Assembly (NCBI GenBank): GCA_963760225.1
Contig: CAVXCD010000001.1
Coordinates: 124,001-188,000, forward strand
Length of the DNA: 64,000 nt
Direction: 5' to 3'
Source: 13-2-20CM-66-19 sp963760225
Lineage (GTDB): Bacteria; Pseudomonadota; Gammaproteobacteria; Steroidobacterales; Steroidobacteraceae
A program made the translations under genes and the position numbers. Shown here in pieces: positions 8,646 through 19,009 of the stretch (position 1 is the first letter of the stretch; every line of letters starts with the position of its first letter). A model generated the notes under the pieces. It did not search any database. It was not told the DNA's origin and saw only the letters and a program-made list of their open reading frames with translations.

Positions 8646-8715
8646 GGCCTGTATAACGCGCGCCGGCACACCCTGTTGACGCGTGATATGCGGCATAAGT
8701 CACTGATTTAACTCC

Positions 8716-10934
8716 TTGCTGGACTTGCCATTGAGCCAGATTCTCCGGGTGGCGCTCGACACCCCCCTGCGGCGCCTGTTCGACTACCTGCCGAAGGCCG
8801 CTTCGGGGGGTGAGGAAGTCCCACCCGGTTCGCGGGTGCGCGTGCCGTTTGGCCGCCGCCGCGCGGTCGGAATCGTCATGGGAACGGGTGCGAGCTCGCA
8901 AGTTCCGAGCGCGCGCCTGAAGTCGATTCTCGAGGTGCTCGACGCGAGCCCGCTGCTCGATGCCCCCGCCCTCGCCCTGGTCGAATGGGCGGCGGAGTAC
9001 TACCACCACCCCCTGGGCGAGGTATTGGCGAGTGCCCTGCCGCGCGCGCTGCGGCTCGGCGCCCCCGCCCTCGCGAGCGAGGAGCGCTGGGTGGTGACCG
9101 CCGCAGGCGCCGAGGCCGCCGCGCGCGGCGAGCCGCGCCGCGCGCCCCGGCAGCGCGCCCTGCTCGAGCTGCTCGCCCGGCAGCCGGGGGCGAACGGCGC
9201 CTTCCTGGACGAGCACGCCCATCCGTGGCGCGAGGCGGCGCGAGCGCTGGCCGCGCGCGGTTTGGTGGCCAGCACCGAGGTGGCCGTCGCCCACACTTCA
9301 GCCCCCGTCGCGACGCGCACGCCGGGCCCCACACTCCTGCCCGAGCAGAACGCCGCGGTCGCCGCCGTCGGCGCCTCGCTCGGCTCGTTCGCCGCCTTCG
9401 TGCTGCACGGGATCACCGGCAGCGGCAAGACCGAGGTGTACCTGCGACTGGTGGAGCGCGTGCTCGCGGCGGGCAAGCGCGCGCTGGTGCTGGTGCCCGA
9501 GATCGGCCTCACGCCGCAGCTGCTCGGCCGGTTCCGCGAACGCTTCGCGGCCCCGCTCGCGGTGCTGCACTCGGCGCTCACCGACGCCGAGCGCCTCGCG
9601 GCCTGGCGCGACGCCTGCAGCGGCGAGGCGCGCATCGTGCTCGGCACGCGCTCGGCGGTCTTCGCACCGGTGCCCGAGCTCGGGCTGATCGTCGTCGACG
9701 AGGAGCACGATCCCTCCTTCAAGCAGCACGAGGGGGGCTTTCGCTACTCGGCGCGCGATCTTGCAGTGGTACGCGCACGCCACGCCGCGGTGCCGGTGGT
9801 GCTCGGCTCGGCGACGCCCTCACTCGAGACGCTGCACAACGTTGCCGCGCAGCGCTACCGGCTGCTGCGGCTCGGGCGGCGGCCCGGGGAGGCACAGCCG
9901 CCGCTGCTGAAGCTCGTGGACCTGCGCGTCACCGCGCAGCGCGCCGGTGTCTCCACGCCCGCGGTGCTCGCGATCGAGCGCCACCTGGGCGAGGGCGATC
10001 AGGTGCTGGTGTTCCTCAACCGCCGCGGCTATGCGCCGACGCTGCTGTGCACCGCCTGCGGCTGGATCGCGCCGTGCCGCGAGTGCGACGCGCGGCTCAC
10101 GGTGCACCTTGCCGCGCAGCGCCTGCGCTGCCATCACTGCGGCGCCGATGCGCCGCTGCCGCCGCGCTGTCCGCAGTGCGGCTTCGCCGTCAAGCCCGTC
10201 GGCCAGGGCACCGAGCGCATCGACGAGACGCTCGCAACGCTATTCCCCGGCGTGGCGATTGCGCGGCTCGATCGCGACGTGGTGCGACGGCGCGGCGACC
10301 TCGAGGAGGTGATGCAGCGCATGGCCTGCGGCGACGCGCGCATTCTCGTCGGCACGCAGATGGTGACCAAGGGTCACGACTTTCCCAACGTGACGCTGGT
10401 GGTGGTGCTGAACGCCGACCAGGGCCTGTTCAGCAGCGACTTTCGCGCCCCCGAGCGCCTCGCGCAGACCATCGTGCAAGTCGCCGGCCGCGCCGGGCGC
10501 GGCGCGAAGCCCGGCGAGGTGCTGATCCAGACCGAGTTTCCCGAGCATCCGCTGCTGCACCAACCTGCTCGCCGGCGGCTACGACGCCTTCGCCCGCGTC
10601 GCGCTCGGCGAGCGCGAGTCTGCCGCGTGGCCGCCGTTCAGCCGCCTCGCCGCGCTGCGCACTTCCGCGCGCAGTGCGGCGGCGGCGCTCGCTTTCTTAA
10701 GCGAGGCGCGCGCGCTCAGCCCGCGGCCGCCCGCCGGCGTGCGGCTGCTGGGACCGGTGCCCGCGGCCATGCACAAGCGCGCCGGCCGCTATCACGCGCA
10801 GCTGCTCATCGAGAGCCGCGAGCGCAGCCGCGCTGCATCAGTTCCTCGACGGCTGGCTGCCGCAGGTCGAGCAGCTGCCGGGCGCCCGCGCGCTGCGCTG
10901 GTCGCTCGACGTCGATCCGCTCGAGCTGTTCTGA
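8716..10934 (+). CDS. priA: Primosomal protein N' / PriA helicase (two frameshifts as sequenced)
   Basis: A replication-restart helicase that reloads DnaB at stalled forks. The N-terminal part reads cleanly: DNA-binding domain, Walker A GITGSGKTEVY, Walker B VVDEEHD, and the zinc clusters CTACGWIAPCRECDARLTVH and CHHCGADAPLPPRCPQCG. After TEFPEHPLLH the frame must shift by one base at about 10561 to continue NLLAGGYDAFARVALGERES, and again at about 10832 to finish LHQFLDGWLPQVEQLPG and SLDVDPLELF. Both are single extra bases. The corrected length of about 738 residues matches E. coli PriA (732). The start is non-ATG: TTG 8716, with TTG 8725 and 8731 as alternatives. Confidence 0.92.
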
Positions 10935-10977
10935 AGTAAACTCTTCAAGCCCGCCCCGCCAGCGAGATTGCCAGCGC

Positions 10978-12739
10978 GTGAAGCAAGAGATCGAGCAGCT
11001 GTTGCTGACCGCGCTCGGTCGGCTCGCCGCCGGCGGCGCGCTGCCGCAGATGCCGCCGGCCGCGAGCGTGACCGTCGAGCGCAGCCGCGATGCGCAGCAC
11101 GGCGACTTCGCCAGCAACGTGGCGCTGCGGCTGGCGAAATCCGCCCGGCGCAACCCGCGCGAGCTCGCCGCGGCGATCGTCACGGCGCTGCCGCCGAGCG
11201 AGCTCATCGCACGCACCGAGATCGCCGGCGCCGGCTTCATCAACTTCCACCTCACCTCGCTCGCCTACGCACACGAGCTGGCGGCGATCCACGCGCAGGG
11301 CGCGGCCTACGGCGAGAGCCGCCTCGGCGACGGTGAGCGGATGCTGCTCGAGTTCGTGTCCGCCAATCCCACCGGCCCGCTGCACGTCGGTCACGGCCGC
11401 CAGGCCGCCTACGGCGCGACGCTCGCCAACATCCTGGCGGCCGTCGGCTTCAGCGTCGAGCGCGAGTACTACATCAACGACGCCGGGCGGCAGATGGACA
11501 TCCTCGCGGTCAGCACCTGGGTCCGCTACCTCGAGGCGTGCGGCGAGCCGCTGCCATTCCCCGAGAACGGCTATCGTGGCGAGTACCTGCGGCCGCTGGC
11601 GCAGCAGCTGCGCGCCACTGCCGGGGATGAGCTGCGCCGCCCGGCACGCGAGGTGCTCGCCGGCCTGCCGGCGGATGCCCCGGCGGGCGACAAGGAGGTC
11701 TACATCGATGCGCTCATCGCCCGTGCCCACGCGCTGCTCGGCGCGGCCGCTTTTCGCCGGGTGCTCGAGCTGTCGCTCGGCGCGATGCTGGCGGACATCC
11801 GCGCGGATCTCGCCGAGTTCGGCGTGCGCTTCGACCACTGGTACCTCGGAGCGCGCGTTCGCCGAGAGCGGCGCGATCGATCACGCGCTCGCGCTGCTCG
11901 AGGCGCAGGGGCGCCTGCAGCGCCGCGACGGCGCGCTGTGGTTCCGCGCCACCGAGTTCGGCGACGAGAAGGACCGCGTGGTGGTGCGCGAGAACGGACA
12001 GAAGACCTATTTCGCCTCCGACATCGCCTATCACCTTGCCAAGCGCGAGCGCGGCTTCGCGCGCCTTATCGACGTGCTCGGCGCCGATCACCACGGCTAC
12101 GTGGCGCGCGTGCGCGCCGGGCTGATCGCCCTCGGCCAGCCGGGCGAGTGTCTCGAGGCGCCGCTGATCCAGTTCGTCAGCCTGTTCCGCGGGGCGCAGA
12201 AGATCCCCATGGGCAAGCGCGAGGGGCAGTTCGTCACGCTGCGGCAATTGCGCGGCGAGGTCGGCAACGACGCCTGCCGGTTCTTCTACCTGATGCGCAG
12301 CCACGACCAGCCGCTCGATTTCGATCTCGAGCTCGCCAAGTCGCGCAGCAACGAGAACCCGGTGTACTACATCCAGTACGCGCACGCGCGCGTGGCGAGC
12401 GTCATGAAACAACTGGCCGCGCGCGGCTTGAGCTTCGACCCAGCCCAGGGGCTCGCCGCCGCCGCCCGCCTGATCGAGCCGCACGAGCAGGGCGTGCTGC
12501 AGACACTGACGCGCTATCCGGAAACCCTCGAGCAGGCGGCCGTGAACCGCGCGCCGCACACGCTGGTGCACTACCTGCGCGAGCTCGCCAACGTGTTCCA
12601 CACCTATTACAACGCCCAGACCTTCATCGTCGAGGACGCCGCGCTGCGCAACGCGCGCCTGGCGCTGGTGCTCGGCGTACAGCAGGTGGTGCGCAACGGG
12701 CTCACGCTGCTCGGCGTATCGGCGCCGGAAAGCATGTGA
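10978..12739 (+). CDS. argS: Arginyl-tRNA synthetase (one frameshift as sequenced)
   Basis: A class I aminoacyl-tRNA synthetase charging tRNA-Arg. The N-terminal Arg-tRNA synthetase domain is followed by the HIGH signature as ANPTGPLHVGHGR. The KMSKS region appears as KIPMGKR, and the anticodon-binding C-terminus ends TLLGVSAPESM. The frame changes at about 11845: HWY in one frame must join SERAFAESGAIDHALALLEA in the next, which needs removal of one C. The corrected length is 586 residues, close to the E. coli enzyme. GTG at 10978 is the start, 43 bases after priA. The gene is essential, so a genuine disruption is unlikely. Confidence 0.94.
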
Positions 12740-12795
12740 GCGTGCCGCGCACCTCCAGACGTCCCCCCACCCGCTCCACGAGACCTTCGCAACCC

Positions 12796-13380
12796 ATGGC
12801 AACGACCCGCACCGCCAAGCTGACCGCGCGCGACTACAAGTCCGCGCAGCCCCGCCGGCTCGAGCTGCGCCGCTGGCGCGAGTTCGGCTACGGCGTCCTC
12901 GCCGGCGCGACGCTGGCGAGCGTCGCGTTCGCGTACTTCGGCGCGCGCGTGCATCGCGGCGCGGAGCTCGCCGATGCGCCGCGCCCCGAGCATCGCGCCG
13001 CCCCCGCGAGCGACGCGGCAGGCTCGGGCAAGACGCCCGACAAGTACGACTTCTACGAGATGCTGCCGAACTTCGAGGTGGTGGTGCCGGAGCGCGACAA
13101 GGACGTCAGGCGCGACCTGCCGGCGGCGGCCAAGATCGAGCGCCCCGGGATCTACATGCTGCAGGCCGGCTCGTACCGCACCGAGGCGGATGCCGATCGC
13201 GTGCGCAAGCAGCTGGCGCTGCAGGGCGTGCAGGCGCAGGTGCAGCGAGTTGCGATCGACGCGGACGTCTGGGAGCGGGTGCGCGTCGGGCCGATCAGCA
13301 ATCTCGATGAGCTGAACAGGCTGCGCAAGCAGCTGCAGGCGGCCGACCTGGACGCGCTGGTGGTCCGGGTGGGAGATTGA
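12796..13380 (+). CDS. SPOR domain-containing membrane protein (FtsN-like)
   Basis: 194 residues: a basic cytoplasmic N-terminus, one membrane helix (YGVLAGATLASVAFAYFGA, about residues 35-53), a linker, and a C-terminal SPOR domain (IYMLQAGSYRTEADADRVRK through VRVGPISNLDELNRLRKQLQ) that binds denuded peptidoglycan at the septum. Placement directly after argS is a common arrangement for this family in gammaproteobacteria. The segment YDFYEMLPNFEVVVPE is typical of these proteins. ATG 12796 is chosen; an in-frame GTG at 12742 would only add a Ser/Arg/Pro-rich stretch. Confidence 0.88.
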   Translation: MATTRTAKLTARDYKSAQPRRLELRRWREFGYGVLAGATLASVAFAYFGARVHRGAELADAPRPEHRAAPASDAAGSGKTPDKYDFYEMLPNFEVVVPERDKDVRRDLPAAAKIERPGIYMLQAGSYRTEADADRVRKQLALQGVQAQVQRVAIDADVWERVRVGPISNLDELNRLRKQLQAADLDALVVRVGD

Positions 13381-13392
13381 CCGCCGCCCTCG

Positions 13393-14760
13393 TCAGTCCT
13401 CGCTGATGTTCCTGAAGTCGACGCCGAGCGAGCGCAGCTTGCGGTACAGGTGCGTACGCTCCATGCCGACGCGCTTGGCGAGCTGCCCCACCTTGCCGTT
13501 GCACAGCAGCAGCTGCTGCTGCAGGTAGGCGCGCTCGAACTGCTCGCGCGCCTCGCGCAGCGGCAGCGCCAGCAGGTCCTGCTTCACCAGCGGCTCATCG
13601 GGCGGAGTCTGCACGGTGAGCTCGCGCTCGATCTCCTCGAGGCGGATCTCCTCAGCGCCGCCGTGGATCAGCACCCGGTGCACCAGGTGGCGCAGCTCGC
13701 GCACGTTGTCCGGCCAGGGGTAGTTGCGCAGGCGATTCTGCGCCGCGACGCTGAAGCGGCGAAACGGCAGCGCCTCGGTGTCCACCAGGCGATCGACCTG
13801 GTGGCGCAGCAGGTCGGGCACGTCCTCGGCGTAGTCGCGCAGCGGCGGCACCCGCACGATGAGCACGTTCAGGTGGGCGAACAGGTCGCGCCGCAGCCCC
13901 TCGCTGCCGGTGCGCTGCTCGATGCCCGGTTGCGCCGCGGACAGGATGCGCGCGCGCAGCGTCACCGGCGTGGTCCCGCCGAGGCGCGTGAAGTGGCCGG
14001 ATTCCATTACCCCGACCAGCAGGCGCTGCACACCCGTGGGCAGGTCCTCGAGCTCGTGGATGAAGAGCGTCCCGCCGTCCGCCTCCTCGAGCGCCCCCGG
14101 CACGCTGCGACCGTCCGGCTCCTCGCGTCCGAACAGCCGCGCCTCGGCGTCCGCATCGCGCAGGCCGCTCGCAATGAGCGCCACGAACGGCGCGGCGGCG
14201 CGCGGGCTGCGCTCGTGCAGGTAGCGTGCGAACGCCTCGCGTCCCGAGCCCGGCTCGCCGATCAGCAGCACCGGCGAGGGGCTGGCGGCGATCTGCTGCA
14301 GCTCGGCGCGCAGCTGCTGCATCACCCTGCTCTTGCCGATCGGCACCGCGAGCGGCGTGCCGAGGAGCTTGCCCGCCTGGCGATGGCGCCGGCCGGCATC
14401 GAGTGCGCGCTCGACCGTGCGCAGCAGCTTGGCGAGCGACAGCGGCTTCTCCACGAAATCGAAGGCACCGAGACGCGTCGCCTCCACCGCGGTCTCCACC
14501 GTGCCGTGTCCGGACATCATCACCACCGGGCAGCCGTCGGCGGCGGCGGCCGACCATTCGCGCAGCAGCGTGATGCCGTCGACGTCGGGCATCCAGATGT
14601 CGAGCAGCACCAGGTCGGGTATCTGCCGCGCGCGCGAGGCGCGCGCCTGCGCCGCGTTGGCGGCGACATCCACCTCGTAGCCTTCCTCGGAGAGGATTTC
14701 CTTCAGCAGGCCGCGGATGTCGGCCTCGTCGTCGACCACCAGGATGTATGGACTGCTCAC
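13393..14760 (-). CDS. ntrX: NtrX-type response regulator with degenerate AAA+ domain
   Basis: 455 residues: receiver domain with phospho-acceptor D54 (LVLLDIWMPD), a sigma-54-activator-type AAA+ domain, and a C-terminal Fis-like helix-turn-helix (VGQLAKRVGMERTHLYRKL). The AAA+ domain is unusual. Walker A reads GEPGSGRE (168-175), with Arg in place of the catalytic Lys. The GAFTGA loop is absent; the sequence runs LFGREEPDGRSVPGALEEADG. Walker B reads TLFIHE (231-236) instead of LFLDE. It therefore probably cannot hydrolyse ATP or remodel sigma-54 holoenzyme, and may act as a conventional DNA-binding regulator. It is coupled (ATGA) to the ntrY kinase gene. Confidence 0.92.
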   Translation of the reverse strand: MSSPYILVVDDEADIRGLLKEILSEEGYEVDVAANAAQARASRARQIPDLVLLDIWMPDVDGITLLREWSAAAADGCPVVMMSGHGTVETAVEATRLGAFDFVEKPLSLAKLLRTVERALDAGRRHRQAGKLLGTPLAVPIGKSRVMQQLRAELQQIAASPSPVLLIGEPGSGREAFARYLHERSPRAAAPFVALIASGLRDADAEARLFGREEPDGRSVPGALEEADGGTLFIHELEDLPTGVQRLLVGVMESGHFTRLGGTTPVTLRARILSAAQPGIEQRTGSEGLRRDLFAHLNVLIVRVPPLRDYAEDVPDLLRHQVDRLVDTEALPFRRFSVAAQNRLRNYPWPDNVRELRHLVHRVLIHGGAEEIRLEEIERELTVQTPPDEPLVKQDLLALPLREAREQFERAYLQQQLLLCNGKVGQLAKRVGMERTHLYRKLRSLGVDFRNISED

Positions 14761-17012
14761 GCTCTTTCCCTCCGCAACTGATCACGCCGCTCGCGCGTCC
14801 CCGCGGCGGCGGTACGCGTGCTGTCCTTCACCGGCAACACCACGCGCACCCGCGCTCCACCTTCGGGCCTGTTGTCCGCATCGATGTGGCCGCCGTGCTC
14901 CTCGATGATCTTCTTGACGATCGCCAGCCCCAGGCCCGTTCCTTTGGGTTTGCTGGTGACGTAAGGGTCGAACACCCGGCCGAGCAGCTCGCGCTGGAAA
15001 CCCGGGCCATTGTCACACACGGTCACGATGGCGTAGGCGTTTTCGGCGGTGTTCTCCAGGCCCGTGCTGATCTCCAGCAGCGGGCCTTCAACGCCGTCAA
15101 GCGCTTCCAGGGCGTTGGTCACCAGGTTGTTGAGGATCTGCCGTACCCGCCCGCGATCGGCCTCGATGCTCTCGAGGCGCTCGTCGAGCTCCAGCCGGAT
15201 GTGCTTGAGCGGATCCTGTGCGCGGTACAGGTCCGCGACCTCGGTCACCAGCTGGTTGAGGCTGAAGCGCGTGACCTGCATCTCCGGCGCACGCGCGTAC
15301 TCGCTGAAGGCGTTCACCATCTGCTGCATGGTCTCCACCTGCTGCACGATGGTGCGCGTGCCGCGCTCGAGGATCTCGGCGTCGCGCTCGTTCATGCCCG
15401 ACAGCAGCCGCCGCCGCAGGCGCTCCGCCGACAGCTGGATCGGGGTGAGCGGATTCTTGATCTCGTGCGCCAGGCGCCGCGCGACTTCGCCCCAGGCGGC
15501 ATCGCGCTGCGCCTGCAGCAGCGTGGTGATGTCGTCGAACACGATCACGAACCCCAGCGCGGAGTCCTCCCCGGGGAGCGGCGTGCAGGCGCACATCAGG
15601 GTACGCCGCCCGCTCGCGCCGTCGAGATCGAGCTGCTCGCGCCACTCCTGGCGCCCGGCGGCAAAGCGCACCGCGAGCGCCGCCACGAACTGGCCGAGCC
15701 GCTCGTTGCCGGCGGCGAGCTCCGGCAGCGCCTGCCCGGTGGCTGTCGACAGGTCGCGACCGAGGATGGCGCCGGCGGCCGCGTTGGCGGTGCGCACCGT
15801 CAGGTTGCGGTCGACGGCGAGCACCCCGGTGGACAGGCGCGCCAGGATGATCGCCAGGCGCTCGCGCTCGCGCTCGACCGCCTGCTGGCTGGCCGTCGCC
15901 TCGGAGCGCGCGCGCCGCAGCCGCTTGGTCATGTCGTTGAAGGAGTGCACCAGGAAGCCCATCTCGTCGCGCGAGGGCAGCGGCAGGCGCGTCGCGAAAT
16001 CGCCCTTGCCGACCGCGCGCGTGCCCTCGATGAGATCCTGCACCGGGCGCACCAGGCGCTGCGCGGAGTAGATCGCGCCGTAGATCGCCGCCAGCATCGC
16101 CAGCAGCAGCACCAGCGTGAGGGTGAGACGGAAGCTGTACTTGAGTGGTTCGCGCAGCGCGGCGAGATCGCCGTACTGCGAGTACGAGCTCTGCACTGCC
16201 TCCGACAACGCCGCGAGCTGGGCCGGCACCGGGTAGACCGCGACCACGAAGCGCGCAGGGGCGCGCCCGCCGCGGTCGTCGAGCGCTGCGGCCGTGCGGA
16301 TCAGGTAGCTGCCACCGGCCTGCGGATCGAGACTCACGTACGGCACGTGCTGCGCCACCTGGCTCACCAGGTCCGGCGGCGGCTGCGACGGCAGGTTCTC
16401 GAGCGGATTCTCCAGACTCGCGGCGAGGATACGTTCGTGCTCGCCGAACAGCACCACCTCGAGCGCCTTGGTGGCGCGCCGCTCCAGATCGAGCCGCGCC
16501 TGCACGTCGGCGGCGGGGGCACCGCTCAGAGAGTCCGCCAGCGCCTGGGTGCGCGTCGAGTATTCGCGCATGCGCAGATCGAGCGCCGCACGCGATAAGC
16601 CGAGCGCATCGGACAGGCCCTGCTTCACCTCCACCTTGAACCAGCTGTCGATGCCAACGTTGATGAACTCGAGCGACGACAGGTACACGATCAGGAGCGG
16701 CGCGATCACCAGCGCGCCGAAGATGCCGACGGTGCGCGCGGTGAGGCGCGAGCCGGGCACGTGGGCGCGATAGTCGCGCACCAGCCGCCACAGCTGGCGC
16801 GTGATCAACACCGTGAGCGCGATCACGCCGCCGACGTCGACGATCAGGATCCACAACTGCAGCCGCCCGAAGAGCGAGGAGTTCTGCACGCTCTTGGCGA
16901 GCAGCAGGAAGGCGCCGAGCGCGATCGTCGCCCACAGCAGCGCCTGACCGACCGCGATCCAGCGCAGCCGGCGCGGTCGGCCCTTCACACCGGGAGTGAC
17001 CATGTGTACCAC
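14757..17012 (-). CDS. ntrY: NtrY-type membrane sensor histidine kinase
   Basis: 751 residues. Several N-terminal membrane helices (LLWATIALGAFLLLAKSV; LWILIVDVGGVIALTVLI; VGIFGALVIAPLLIVYLSSL), a periplasmic region, another helix (LTLTLVLLLAMLAAIYGAIY), HAMP, PAS, HisKA (RRLAHEIKNPLTPIQLSAER, His in the H-box) and HATPase (NNLVTNALEA; DNGPGF; KGTGLGLAIVKK). It phosphorylates NtrX; family members sense nitrogen, redox or envelope cues. ATG 17012 is used; ATG 17003 is close by. The start lies inside the 3' end of the DUF4390 gene, so the two are coupled. Confidence 0.95.
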   Translation of the reverse strand: MVHMVTPGVKGRPRRLRWIAVGQALLWATIALGAFLLLAKSVQNSSLFGRLQLWILIVDVGGVIALTVLITRQLWRLVRDYRAHVPGSRLTARTVGIFGALVIAPLLIVYLSSLEFINVGIDSWFKVEVKQGLSDALGLSRAALDLRMREYSTRTQALADSLSGAPAADVQARLDLERRATKALEVVLFGEHERILAASLENPLENLPSQPPPDLVSQVAQHVPYVSLDPQAGGSYLIRTAAALDDRGGRAPARFVVAVYPVPAQLAALSEAVQSSYSQYGDLAALREPLKYSFRLTLTLVLLLAMLAAIYGAIYSAQRLVRPVQDLIEGTRAVGKGDFATRLPLPSRDEMGFLVHSFNDMTKRLRRARSEATASQQAVERERERLAIILARLSTGVLAVDRNLTVRTANAAAGAILGRDLSTATGQALPELAAGNERLGQFVAALAVRFAAGRQEWREQLDLDGASGRRTLMCACTPLPGEDSALGFVIVFDDITTLLQAQRDAAWGEVARRLAHEIKNPLTPIQLSAERLRRRLLSGMNERDAEILERGTRTIVQQVETMQQMVNAFSEYARAPEMQVTRFSLNQLVTEVADLYRAQDPLKHIRLELDERLESIEADRGRVRQILNNLVTNALEALDGVEGPLLEISTGLENTAENAYAIVTVCDNGPGFQRELLGRVFDPYVTSKPKGTGLGLAIVKKIIEEHGGHIDADNRPEGGARVRVVLPVKDSTRTAAAGTRERRDQLRRERA

Positions 17013-17581
17013 TCGCTGACGCGCACCCAGTCGTTCGTCCAGAAGAGAATAGCGCGCAGCGAGGCGGACAAGTGTCCGCGACGCACGCCGGCGCGCACGC
17101 TGATGGTGTAGTTGCTGCCGGTGTCGAGCTGCGGCTCCACCAGGATCGGCCAGGCATCCACCTTGCCGAGGAATTCGAGCGCCTCGTCGATGGTGGCGAA
17201 GGTGCTCTGGTCGCCGCTGCGCACGTCGCGCACGACGTAGCGGTCGCTGACCGCGTGGTAGCTCAGCTCGCGCCGCAGCGTCAGGTCGACGAGGTTGGAG
17301 TTGAACCAGAAGCGCCGGTCACGATCGACGCGCGCATCGAGGTCGAAGCTGAGCGTGGTGCCGTCCTGCAGCGCCTCGCGGATGGACGGACCCACCGGGT
17401 ATTCCACGCGCGCATGCAGCAGAAACACGCCCTTGTCGATGTTCACGTACGCCGAGCGCACCTCGAGGATGCCGTCGAGGGCATCGGCGTAGCTGACTCC
17501 GAGCACCGGCAGCGTCAGGGCGCACGCCACGAGCAGCCCGCGCCAGGTCGAACCTTCCCTTGTTGAAACGCCGCGTAGCAT
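16985..17581 (-). CDS. DUF4390 domain-containing exported protein
   Basis: 198 residues with an N-terminal signal peptide or anchor (RGLLVACALTLPVLGVSYAD). The DUF4390 body follows: EVRSAYVNIDKGVFLLHARV, EYPVGPSIREALQDGTTLSF, and the end VSEWYTWSLPV. No catalytic motif is visible and the function is unknown. The conserved position between rsmB and ntrYX in gammaproteobacteria suggests an envelope role linked to the NtrY sensor; this is inference. It overlaps the ntrY start by 28 bases. Confidence 0.88.
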   Translation of the reverse strand: MLRGVSTREGSTWRGLLVACALTLPVLGVSYADALDGILEVRSAYVNIDKGVFLLHARVEYPVGPSIREALQDGTTLSFDLDARVDRDRRFWFNSNLVDLTLRRELSYHAVSDRYVVRDVRSGDQSTFATIDEALEFLGKVDAWPILVEPQLDTGSNYTISVRAGVRRGHLSASLRAILFWTNDWVRVSEWYTWSLPV

Positions 17582-17638
17582 GGATACAACGACTAAGCTC
17601 GGATTGAAGGCGGCCTGCTCTGACCGCCCGCCGCGTGC

Positions 17639-19009
17639 TCAGGTTCGGGCCGTTGTCTTTTCGAGACAAGCATAATAGAAGCCATCGGTCCCCGCCTCTG
17701 CTCCGGGCAGAAGCTGCACGCCGACCGTGCAACCGAGCGCCCCGGGAGCGAGGGGGAGCGGCAGCGCGAGCGCGGCGAGGGACGGTTCCGCTTCGAGAAG
17801 CGCCGCGACGAGGCGCTCATTCTCCTCGGGCAGCACCGAGCAGGTCGAATAGACGAGCCGCCCGCCGGGGGCGAGCTTACCGACCATGCAGCGCAGGATG
17901 GCGAGCTGCTGCTGCGCGAACGTCGCCAGGTCCGAAGGCCGCCGCAACAGCTTGATGTCCGGGTGGCGGCGAATGACGCCGCTCGCCGAGCACGGTGCAT
18001 CTACCAGGATGCGCTCGTACGCTCGCTCGCCGCGCAACGTCGCAGGATCGGCAGCATCGCCCGCGACCAGCTGCGCGTGGCGTCGCAGGCGTTGCAGGTT
18101 CTCCGCGATGAGCGACAGCCGTCCCGCATCGATATCGAGTGCCGTCAGGTCCGCGCCCTCGCCGAGGACCTCGAGCAGGTGGCCGGTCTTGCCGCCGGGA
18201 GCCGCACAGGTATCCAGGACCCGCATGCCGGCGCGGACGTCAAGCAGCGGTACGGCAAGCTGCGCGCCGGCATCCTGCACGGAGACCTCGCCGGTGAGGA
18301 ACCCCGGCAGTTTCGTTACAGCCATGGGGCGTTCCAAAATGACGGCGGATGGCATCCATTGTAGCGCGTGTGCGTCAATGCCAGCCCCCGCGAGACTCGC
18401 CACGTAATCTGGCGCGCTCGTGCGCGACAGGTCGACGCGCAGCGCCATGGGCGCCCGGGCGTTGTTGCCGGCGAGGATTGCCTCGGTGCGCTGGCCCCAC
18501 GCGGCCCCGATCCGCTCCACCAGCCAGCGCGGATGCGCCGTGCGTCCGGCGGGCGTCGCATCGACGCGCTCGAGGAGCGCGGCACGTTCGGCGACGAAGC
18601 GACGCAGCACCGCGTTCACCAGCCCGGTGGACTTCACCTGGCGCAGAATTCGCGCCGCGTCGACCGCGGTGTGCACGACCGACTCGGGCACGTTGCGTGA
18701 GTACTGCACCTGATGAGCCGCGACGGCGAGGAGCGCGCGGACCGGCCCCGGCACTCCGGCGGGGCGGGGGAGCAGCGACTCGAGCGCGGGGGCAAGCCGC
18801 AGGTACCAGCGCAGTGTGCCCAGGGCCACGGCGCGCACCGCGCGCTCGCCGGCGTGGGCGTCAAGAGCCGCCTCTGCGGACTCACCGCGTTCGATCACCC
18901 CCTCCACGACGCTGGCGGCCGCGGCCAGGGCCGGCGCCCCCGGGGCCCAGGGGGTTCTAGCCAAGGCGGCGGCCTGCGAGCGGCATGCCGCGGGCGAGGT
19001 CGCCGGCAC
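17639..19009 (-). CDS. rsmB: 16S rRNA (cytosine(967)-C(5))-methyltransferase
   Basis: An N-terminal NusB-like RNA-binding domain precedes a SAM-dependent methyltransferase domain: VLDTCAAPGGKTGHLLEVLG is the SAM site, LVDAPCSASGVIRRHPDIKL carries the PC motif Cys, and LVYSTCSVLPEENE carries the second catalytic Cys. Length 456 residues with GTG 19009. That start overlaps fmt by 53 bases; an internal TTG at 18964 would give only an 8-base overlap and an N-terminus closer to typical RsmB, so the start is uncertain. It is part of the def-fmt-rsmB translation cluster. Confidence 0.95.
   Translation of the reverse strand: MPATSPAACRSQAAALARTPWAPGAPALAAAASVVEGVIERGESAEAALDAHAGERAVRAVALGTLRWYLRLAPALESLLPRPAGVPGPVRALLAVAAHQVQYSRNVPESVVHTAVDAARILRQVKSTGLVNAVLRRFVAERAALLERVDATPAGRTAHPRWLVERIGAAWGQRTEAILAGNNARAPMALRVDLSRTSAPDYVASLAGAGIDAHALQWMPSAVILERPMAVTKLPGFLTGEVSVQDAGAQLAVPLLDVRAGMRVLDTCAAPGGKTGHLLEVLGEGADLTALDIDAGRLSLIAENLQRLRRHAQLVAGDAADPATLRGERAYERILVDAPCSASGVIRRHPDIKLLRRPSDLATFAQQQLAILRCMVGKLAPGGRLVYSTCSVLPEENERLVAALLEAEPSLAALALPLPLAPGALGCTVGVQLLPGAEAGTDGFYYACLEKTTART

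Noticed and set aside
8716..13380. One continuous 1554-codon open frame on the plus strand
   Set aside because: It is a chimera of the priA N-terminus, out-of-frame DNA, the argS N-terminus, more out-of-frame DNA and the SPOR protein. The conserved parts of PriA and ArgS continue in other frames, so it is not one gene.
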